Assembly (NCBI GenBank): GCA_943704525.1
Contig: CALSCQ010001939.1
Span: 1 to 26,503 of the forward strand
Direction of reading: 5' to 3'
Source: Pigoraptor vietnamica
Lineage: Eukaryota; Opisthokonta; Filasterea
DNA: 26,503 nt
Every line of letters begins with the position of its first letter. Position 1 is the first letter of the stretch. Shown piece after piece: positions 20,271 to 26,503 of this stretch. The position numbers were made by a program, and so were the translations under genes. The notes beneath the pieces are model-generated. The model was not told the DNA's origin and made no database searches. It saw only the letters and a program-made list of their open reading frames with translations.

Positions 20271-20823
20271 CTAATCGACGGCTTTTAGTCCGTACACAGC
20301 AAAGAATGTGAGCCCTTCGATCACCGCGGGGAAGGCGCTGCACACAAAATGGCGTAGATAAGTGGCGAGTGAATGGACCACGCGACAGTCTTACACACAC
20401 GCGCACACACAGGGTACAAGAAGCCGACGCACCCATACTAGCACAAGGCCCGCACGCGCCCGCACGCATAACAGACACAGACTGTTGCACACAGATTAGC
20501 ACACAGACTCGTGGACTCTCGCACGCAGACAACAGACACACAAACACAGACACCACGGGCAGCCCACCTGCAGAAGCCGAAAATGTACCAGTACGTGTCG
20601 TACTCCCACACGTCCAACACAAAAAACGAGAGTGCGACGGCAGCGCCCGCGTGGGCCGCAATGTAGAGCATGTTGGAACTGGCGTTGAACAGCGAAATGC
20701 CGCGGAAGAGGCCGAGGAACTCCACCGCAAAGCATGCCATTGTGAGAGACAGCGCTGGAAAGGAAAGTCGTTTGAGAAAATCGCCTCTGTGTGTGTGAGA
20801 GCGGGTACGTGTGTGTGTGTGTG

Positions 20824-20864
<41 letters not shown>

Positions 20865-21149
20865 GCGGGGGTATGCGTGAGTGCGCGTGTGTGAGTCCGT
20901 GTAAATGGGAAGGTTTGTGCATAACAAATAAAGTCCCAAGTAAACGGGTGGCCCCATAGTACTAAGATCTCCAAACGCCTCAGCTTTTCCCACACGCACC
21001 GATAATCATCTCGTTGTCGCGGTTGTCGTATTCATGCTGCGTGTATGCGTCTGGGAGTGTGGCCTTTATGTTCTCCCCCTGTGGCGACACGAACAGAGAA
21101 GAAATGAGCGCAATTGACAGTCCCACACCTGGGAAGACGCGAACAAACC

Positions 21150-21228
<79 letters not shown>

Positions 21229-21590
21229 AAGTGGGCAATTCGCATGTCTTCAAACTTCAGCCTCCCCCCCCGCCCCCCCTAGGCATGAGATCAAGATCTC
21301 TCCAAGTTTCACAAGCGCGTCGCATTCGCATTCAGCCTCTGCCCACTCGCATGCTCCACAGACGGGTGCAGGCCCTGCCCCACTCGCATGCTCCACAGAC
21401 GCACCCCATTCAGCCTCTCCCACTCGCATGCTCCACAGACGGGTGCAGGCCCTGCCCCACTCGCATGCTCCACAGACGCACCCCATTCAGCCTCTGCCCC
21501 ACTCACCCGCGACCACCACAATATAAGCGCAATCACAAAGTGCGCCATCATGGCCAGAAACCGCGCCGGAATAACAGTCGCAGCGACCAT
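20271..21590 (-). CDS. TMEM107: TMEM107, ciliary transition-zone protein
   Basis: A four-pass membrane protein of the MKS module that gates the ciliary transition zone. Four exons (minus): 21507-21590, 21000-21078, 20568-20754, 20271-20337; 138 residues (human 140). All joins are GT-AG and keep frame (phases 0, 1, 2). Segments line up along the whole human protein: PARFLAMMAHFVIALILWWS (span 1); GENIKATLPDAYTQHEYDNR (loop); MACFAVEFLGLFRGISLFNA (span 2); AAHAGAAVALSFFVLDVWEY and TYWYIFGFCSAFPAVIEGLT (spans 3 and 4); then FFAVYGLKAVD and TAG. Both split codons, Ala between exons 2 and 3 and Ser between 3 and 4, agree with the human sequence. It diverges from the RhoGAP gene. Its presence implies that the organism builds cilia or flagella. 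Confidence 0.95.
20825..20862. repeat. Poly-G tract (38 bp) in TMEM107 intron 2
   Basis: 38 consecutive G on the plus strand, read as C38 in the TMEM107 sense, about 70 bp upstream of the exon 3 acceptor. It is hard to sequence, so its length may be inexact. Confidence 0.95.
21155..21224. repeat. GA microsatellite in TMEM107 intron 1
   Basis: About 70 bp of GA, read as CT in the gene's sense, upstream of the exon 2 acceptor at 21079-21080. Confidence 0.95.
21329..21503. repeat. 77-78 bp tandem repeat in TMEM107 intron 1
   Basis: Two full copies (21329-21406, 21407-21483) and a partial third (21484-21503). Each unit contains two copies of ACTCGCATGCTCCACAGAC, with alternating spacers. The third copy runs into the splice donor of exon 1. 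Confidence 0.9.
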
Positions 21591-21658
21591 TCTCGTTCAA
21601 GGCACTCGCCCTCCGCCCTCGTTCTACACACACGCACGAGGCAGCGAATTTTGGCAGC

Positions 21659-21659
<1 letters not shown>

Positions 21660-21716
<57 letters not shown>
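21660..21716. repeat. Poly-A tract (57 bp)
   Basis: 57 consecutive A, about 70 bp upstream of the TMEM107 start codon. No retrotransposon body or target duplication was seen next to it. Confidence 0.95.
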
Positions 21717-21718
<2 letters not shown>

Positions 21719-21771
21719 ACTACGCAAGATGAACTCGCCGTTACTTATTCAACTAAGCCACATTCCATAGT

Positions 21772-21795
21772 CACGTGCCGTCACGTGGATCACGT
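21772..21795. promoter_or_regulatory. Triple CACGTG E-box
   Basis: CACGTG at 21772-21777, 21782-21787 and 21790-21795, each preceded by T (TCACGTG). Such palindromes bind bHLH-zip factors (Myc/MITF/USF type) in opisthokonts. Three within 24 bp is unlikely by chance even in GC-rich DNA. Binding is inferred. Confidence 0.5.
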
Positions 21796-21818
21796 GAGGG
21801 ACACGCGCGCACAAAAAT

Positions 21819-21835
21819 TTTGAATTTGAACCAAT
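21819..21835. promoter_or_regulatory. Two TTTGAA (CHR-like) elements and CCAAT box
   Basis: TTTGAA at 21819-21824 and 21825-21830, then CCAAT at 21831-21835. In animals TTTGAA is the CHR element bound by MuvB/DREAM at mitotic genes and usually works with CCAAT boxes, normally with wider spacing than here. The downstream gene resembles a mitotic RhoGAP. Confidence 0.35.
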
Positions 21836-21871
21836 CCGGTGACGAGGGAAGACAATGGGCATTCGGCCCCC

Positions 21872-21893
21872 ACACACACACACACACACACAC
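21872..21893. repeat. Short CA microsatellite
   Basis: About 22 bp of CA within the bidirectional promoter. Confidence 0.9.
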
Positions 21894-22008
21894 GCACCCA
21901 CAAATCGCTTCACGCAGTTGCAGGCACACTTCTAAGAAGACGGAGTACACGGCGCAGATTTTTGGTACGCTATAGTCAATTGTAGGCCAGTGCACACCGT
22001 GCGCCACC

Positions 22009-24033
22009 ATGGCGGACGTGTGCGACTACATCAAGGGGCGCGGCAAGCGCAGCTGGGCGCCGTGTGAGCCGGTGCGCGCACTCGACGAGGACCACCGGAG
22101 GAGCATCCAGCGAATTGCTGTGCTGCGCCTTGCCACGCTCGGCATCAAGAACGTGCCGGTGACATTCGAGGTCGACGGCACCGAGGCGGTGAGTTGGTCA
22201 GAGAGTTTCGTCGAATCAGCGGAGGGACTTGAACAAGAGAGAGGCCTGCCCGGGGAGTTTCATGCTGACACGTGCAATGCAGCCTTTCCGTTTGTGTGCT
22301 CTCTGCGTAGCGGTGTCTGACCGCGTGCGCGCTCCCTCACCCAGTCAACGCTCTTTGGGAGCACCATAGCGCACGCACTGCGAAGCGACTCGGTATGTGT
22401 CGACGGCGATGTCATCCCGGGCGTTCTCCGCAATGTTCTGGCGCACCTTGAGCCGCACGCGGGAGAAAAAGGATTCGCGCGAAAGTGCGGCCTCAAGTCG
22501 CGCGTGCAAGCGGCGACCGCGTGGATGGAGGAGGGGGCGCGTGGCGAGGTACCCTCCCACCTCAACACGCACGACGTGATGGACGCGTTCAAGGCCTATC
22601 TGCGCTCTCTTCGCGAGCCCGTCATTCCGCAGGCGCTCTACCCGCACTTTGTTCAGATTGCGCAGATCCTCAACGACGAGTCTCTCGTACAGGCGGACGG
22701 GTCCAAGTCAGTCTGGACAATTGCCGAGCGGCGCGCAGAGGCGGCCCTCTTGCTGTCCCTCCTTCTCCCCACAGAGCATCTCGCCGTGCTCCGCGTCATT
22801 GCGCGCTTCTTCCGTCGGGCCGTCGACGCGCAGTTGGCGATGCGCGACGCCGTCAACACGAACGAAGTGATGGGCTTTCTCGCGATGAGCAACATTCTCG
22901 CGGCGTGCCTCTTCCGTTCGCGCGACGCAGTGGCCGTCGCAGGTCGCGACCTCGTCGCCAGCCTCCCGTTTGCCGTCGTGCCCCTCCTTGAGTGCGCGGA
23001 ATTTGTCGGCACGGCACCAAACACGCTCGCTGTGCTGGCGTACGCGTACGCCGATGAACTGCCGCCGCCGTTTGGGCTCCCGAGCACTCCCCGCGCCGTG
23101 GGTCCGGCGGTCTTTGCTCCCGCGGTATCGTCTCCCGTCGGGTACGCCGGCAGAATGACCCGCAGCCGCACGTCGCTCGCGCGCACGGCCGCCGCCAACG
23201 CCGCCGAGCACTCGCCGTCGGGCAGCATGGCCAGCGCGGCGGAAGTGGCGGAGTGCGGGACGCCCTCGACGCGAAAGCGCCCCATCAACGCAATAGCCGA
23301 CGCATTCGAACGCTCGGGGAAGAAATTCCGGAGGTCGATCGAGACGATTCAGTCGCGCATGTCGCCGTCCCTACAGCGCAAGGGAAGCGTCACGTCGCAG
23401 AAGGGCGCGCCGTCCGCCGTCCCCGTCGCTGCCCCGCCCGCCCACCCGCACCCAATGCCGGCACCTGCCATGCCCACTTCACGTGCCCCCGCAGCCTCAA
23501 GGGCTCCTACGCGTCCTGTGCCCACTGCGGCTGTGGGTGGTGTCACCAGCGACGCAGCGCGCTCTGCGTACTTTGCCGCCGTACGACAGGGTCGCGACAG
23601 GCAGCCCGTGCAACCTGAGCCCGTCTCCGCACCCGCCCCTTACGTCCCGGCTCCCGCGCACGTGGACGAGAACAGCGCGTCCGCGGCGAACGTGAGCGCC
23701 GGCGACGACAAGCCTCAGCGCCGGCCGTCCCTCAAGCGGCGGCTGAGCGACATCGGGAAGCACCTGCTGGGCATTGGCAACGGCGTGTCTGCTCAGGCAA
23801 AGGCACCCGCGACGAACCTTCCCCAGAACTACTCGTACGCGAACCTGCCTGGCGGGTGCTCGCATCCCCCCAGCCCCGCGCCAGCACACCGCGCGCCGTC
23901 GGTCGTGTCCGTGGACACGCGCCAGGCCGCTCTGCCGATGGAGGTTGAGTACGCCGACGACGAGGCGATTGGTGGGCACTGCTACTTTGACGCCAACGGA
24001 ATGCTCGTGGAGGCCCAGGAGTCGACGGTGTGA
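22009..24033 (+). CDS. RhoGAP protein, ARHGAP11A-like
   Basis: A GTPase-activating protein for Rho-family GTPases. Two exons, 22009-22188 and 22345-24033, with a GTGAGT...CCCAG intron, phase 0; 622 residues. The N-terminal leader (IQRIAVLRLATLGIKNV) precedes TLFGSTIAHAL at the start of the RhoGAP fold. The arginine finger is probably Arg106 in EKGFARKCGL, and AFKAYLRSLREPVIP is the second hallmark block. LLLSLLLPTEHLAVLRVIAR and NTNEVMGFLAMSNILAACLF follow in RhoGAP order. After the domain comes a basic block, RKRPINAIADAFERSGKKFR, resembling the one in ARHGAP11A (MP-GAP), then a Pro-rich segment and a possible AGC-kinase site, RRPSLKRRLSD. Matching leader, domain and basic block favour ARHGAP11A over other RhoGAPs, but this rests on memory. 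ARHGAP11A restrains RhoA at the cortex in mitosis. Confidence 0.82.
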
Positions 24034-24508
24034 AGGGCCGTTGTGTCGCGCGCATCTCCCTCGGTTTCTCTTTGTTTGCTTTCGCGTTTGCGCTGCGCTG
24101 CGTGTGCGTGCGGCTTTCGCTGCCTTGTCCCGACGACTGACCCTTCAAGGCCTCTCCGAATGTATATTGATAAGCGCTGTCTGAGGCAAATGCGCCCACT
24201 GAAGACCGCGACAACGACGGATGGCCTCACGCGACAACAGCCGAAAAGGCATGAATCAGAACGTCCTACGTAACTCTACAATCCGCAGCTGCCTCTCTTT
24301 CACCGGTGGCGCCCTTTAACGGCCGTTTGGATGCAAAGGCAGCAATTGGCCGTTACATTCGATTGCCTCGCGCAACGACAGCCGACGACGCGACAAACCA
24401 CACCCAAACGCACGCGCACGCGCACGCGTAACCTACACAAACCCGCACTTTAAATCACCACATTTTGGCGCGGTTCTCCGAGTGCCACTCTATCGCAGGC
24501 ACTTCAGG
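24034..24508. other. Tail-to-tail intergenic, RhoGAP/F-box-like gene
   Basis: About 475 bp holding both 3' UTRs. It includes a short ACGCGC repeat (about 24408-24428) and an isolated TTTTGGCGCGG. No gene seen. Confidence 0.55.
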
Positions 24509-25040
24509 TCACGGATACCGCCAGTTATCGCGCGCACCGGTCACAGCAACGTTCTCGATGTCGCTGTTCAGGAAGATAGTCCGGAGTATTGTCCCCCCGT
24601 AGATGCTGTTCGGCTGGCCCGTTCGCTCCCACGCTGGGCCGGAAAGTCTCTGCGGCGCCCGCATGACAGACTTGCGAATGTAGTTATCGAAATACGCGCC
24701 CTCACCACGCCGGTCCATCGACAAGCGCTCGCCCGCGATGGCGCAGAACTCGCACAGACGGGCAAAGAGTACGCGATCCTTGTAGCCGCACGCGGCTAAC
24801 TGAGACCACGCAAACACCTGTTCTTGGCGCTCCTCGAAGCCGCGCACTGTCGCGAGGAGAATGTGTAGCACGGCAAGGAAGGCGTGAAGTGTGGGACTGC
24901 GCCTGACAAGTCGACGAATGTGTTCGAGGCCTTGCTTAAAACCAGTGCCGACTCGCATCTGCAGCCGGAGGAACAGGGGCAGGAGTTTGAGAACGCGAAG
25001 GCGGAACACCTTACACACATAGACTCGACACACACACACT

Positions 25041-25091
<51 letters not shown>

Positions 25092-25097
25092 GCACAC

Positions 25098-25143
<46 letters not shown>

Positions 25144-26158
25144 ACGGGCGGGAATTCAAACCACAACATTACACTACGCGCAGCCGCAGCCCAACAACAT
25201 GTAAATCGAGGAGCGCTTTGTCCCTCCCTCCCTCCCCCCTCCCATTACCACCACCACGATACCCACTGTGTCGAAATTGCACGCCTGCACAAGCAAACCC
25301 GAATCGTAATTCGGATTGAAATTCGAATCGCCTATCGCGGCGAACTCGTACGCGTCCACGCAGTCAACGAAACCAATGTTGTCCTGGTCCTTGACCCCGC
25401 TGCCGAACACCAGCGGAACGCTCGACGCGTGCAACTCGAGCTCGATGTACACGCGGTAGTCGTGGCCGTTGTTTTCGGGCGCCTTGTACATCGTCTCCGC
25501 TTCCCACGTAACCATCCGCAGGTGAGCGTTCTCGAGGTAATACTCGATCGTGTCGCGATCGATCTCGGTCAGCCTGTCGGCAATATATGCGGGCAGGTTC
25601 CATACTGTTGCGCGCGTGAAGCGGGCGAGTTCGCTCCTGAACACCGCGTTGTCGCGCCGCCTGGCCCTTGCGATGGACTCGTTGCAGAGAAGAACGCGCA
25701 TCCACGTGTCGCACGGGCGCTTCACCGGCCTGGCAGTTGGCCCGAGCAGCCAACGTCCAAACACGCGGGGCTCAAATCCAATGCCGTTCCTCTCGCTCTT
25801 CGCGATAGACTCAGCCCCTGCGGCACCGCAAGAATCACGCGGCTAAGCACAACACACTCCATTGACCGGTATGTGTTCTGCGGAAAACTGAAGAGGCTGA
25901 AGGGCAGAAGTCGGACGAATGGGTGGCTCACAACAAGGACGGCGACTGAACAGCAGAGTCTGAGCGACTCGGATGCACCCACACTATGGCCTCGTTGAGC
26001 TCCACAAGCTCGCCTCCCATCTCGCGGAACTCGTTGCCTGTAGTACTGGCATTCGCCGGCCATGCCTTCGCCACTAGGCGCCGGGCCTGGTCCTCGCAGA
26101 GAGCACGAACGCGATGGCAGGTGAGAGACAGAGACGCAAGGTCGTCTCCGCGGAGGGT
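24509..26158 (-). CDS. F-box-like protein of unknown family, 5' partial
   Basis: At least three exons on the minus strand. The first visible exon begins at 26158 after an acceptor (TTGCGCAG) and reads TLRGDDLASLSLTCHRVRAL then CEDQARRLVAKAW, like the second half of an F-box. The middle exon ends at 25267 and begins at 25817 or 25842, depending on an acceptor I could not fix; it includes ATVWNLPAYIADRLTEIDRD, YRVYIELELHASSVPLVFGS and FVDCVDAYEFAAIGDSNFNP. The last exon, 24509-25009, is joined in phase 0 (GTGGGT...TAAG) and reads VFRLRVLKLLPLFLRLQ through SIYGGTILRTIFLNSDIE to GARDNWRYP and TGA. The middle part is probably a beta-rich substrate-binding region and the end is helical. I do not recognise the C-terminal domains. 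If the F-box call holds, it is an SCF adaptor. The first exon lies beyond the window. Confidence 0.55.
25020..25141. repeat. CA microsatellite in F-box-like gene intron
   Basis: About 120 bp of CA with a few CG steps, inside the intron 25010-25266. In the gene's sense it reads TG and ends close to the acceptor of the last exon. Confidence 0.95.

Positions 26159-26503
<345 letters not shown>

Larger units (their letters stand above)
21591..22008. promoter_or_regulatory. Bidirectional promoter, TMEM107/RhoGAP
   Basis: 418 bp between two divergent start codons. It contains a poly-A run (21660-21716), three CACGTG E-boxes (21772-21795), two TTTGAA elements directly joined to a CCAAT box (21819-21835) and a CA run (about 21872-21893). 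The RhoGAP start has a strong context (CGCCACCATGGCGG). Confidence 0.6.

Noticed and set aside
21660-21716. Poly-A tract as the tail of a LINE or SINE insertion
   Set aside because: The sequence before it is TMEM107 exon 1 and its leader, and no target duplication or element body was seen.
24463-24475. Second E2F-like TTTTGGCGCGG as a promoter site
   Set aside because: It lies between two convergent 3' ends, where no promoter is expected. It also warns that such words occur by chance in this GC-rich DNA.

Overview
This is a GC-rich eukaryotic nuclear window with many short GT-AG introns (about 90-430 bp) and many intronic microsatellites. Six genes can be matched to named families by reading their spliced translations: an AKTIP/FTS-type UEV protein, cyclin E, a CMIP-type PH+LRR protein, a receptor tyrosine kinase, the ciliary transition-zone protein TMEM107, and an ARHGAP11A-like RhoGAP. 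A ciliary protein together with a receptor tyrosine kinase, cyclin E and CMIP suggests a ciliated unicellular relative of animals (a holozoan or a nearby lineage such as apusomonads). That placement is inference, and I cannot name the species.

Layout, left to right. AKTIP (+, 5' end missing, to 806) faces cyclin E (-, 1236-3971, nine exons). Cyclin E diverges from CMIP (+, 5470-8068, two exons) across about 1.5 kb that holds an E2F-like site, an AT-rich patch and a CA microsatellite. CMIP meets the receptor tyrosine kinase (-, 8457-14741, six exons) tail to tail. From about 14.8 to 20.2 kb lies an accessory island: a mitochondrial-type coiled-coil ORF with a damaged continuation, an intact intronless 288-residue ORF, a hairpin cluster, an F-box/Sel1-like pseudogene and another broken ORF. 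TMEM107 (-, 20271-21590, four exons) diverges from the RhoGAP gene (+, 22009-24033, two exons) across a 418 bp shared promoter with three E-boxes, TTTGAA elements and a CCAAT box. The right end holds an unrecognised F-box-like gene (-, 24509-26158, 5' part outside the window), followed by a TG microsatellite up to the edge.

The strongest novelty is the receptor tyrosine kinase. It has a signal peptide, about 1200 residues of Gly-Gly beta-helix-like repeats in one uninterrupted exon, one membrane span, a canonical tyrosine kinase domain split by five introns, and a tail with three Tyr-x-Asn motifs of the Grb2-SH2 type. Its ectodomain exon carries a 26 bp tandem duplication that shifts the frame. 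Counting one copy restores a continuous 1771-residue protein.

Functional links are limited. Cyclin E, the RhoGAP and possibly CMIP and the kinase belong to cell-cycle or signalling roles, and TMEM107 and AKTIP to ciliary or microtubule-based transport. Nothing in the sequence shows that the neighbours act as one pathway. All exon joins were worked out by hand from reading frame, splice dinucleotides and remembered family sequences; no database search was run.
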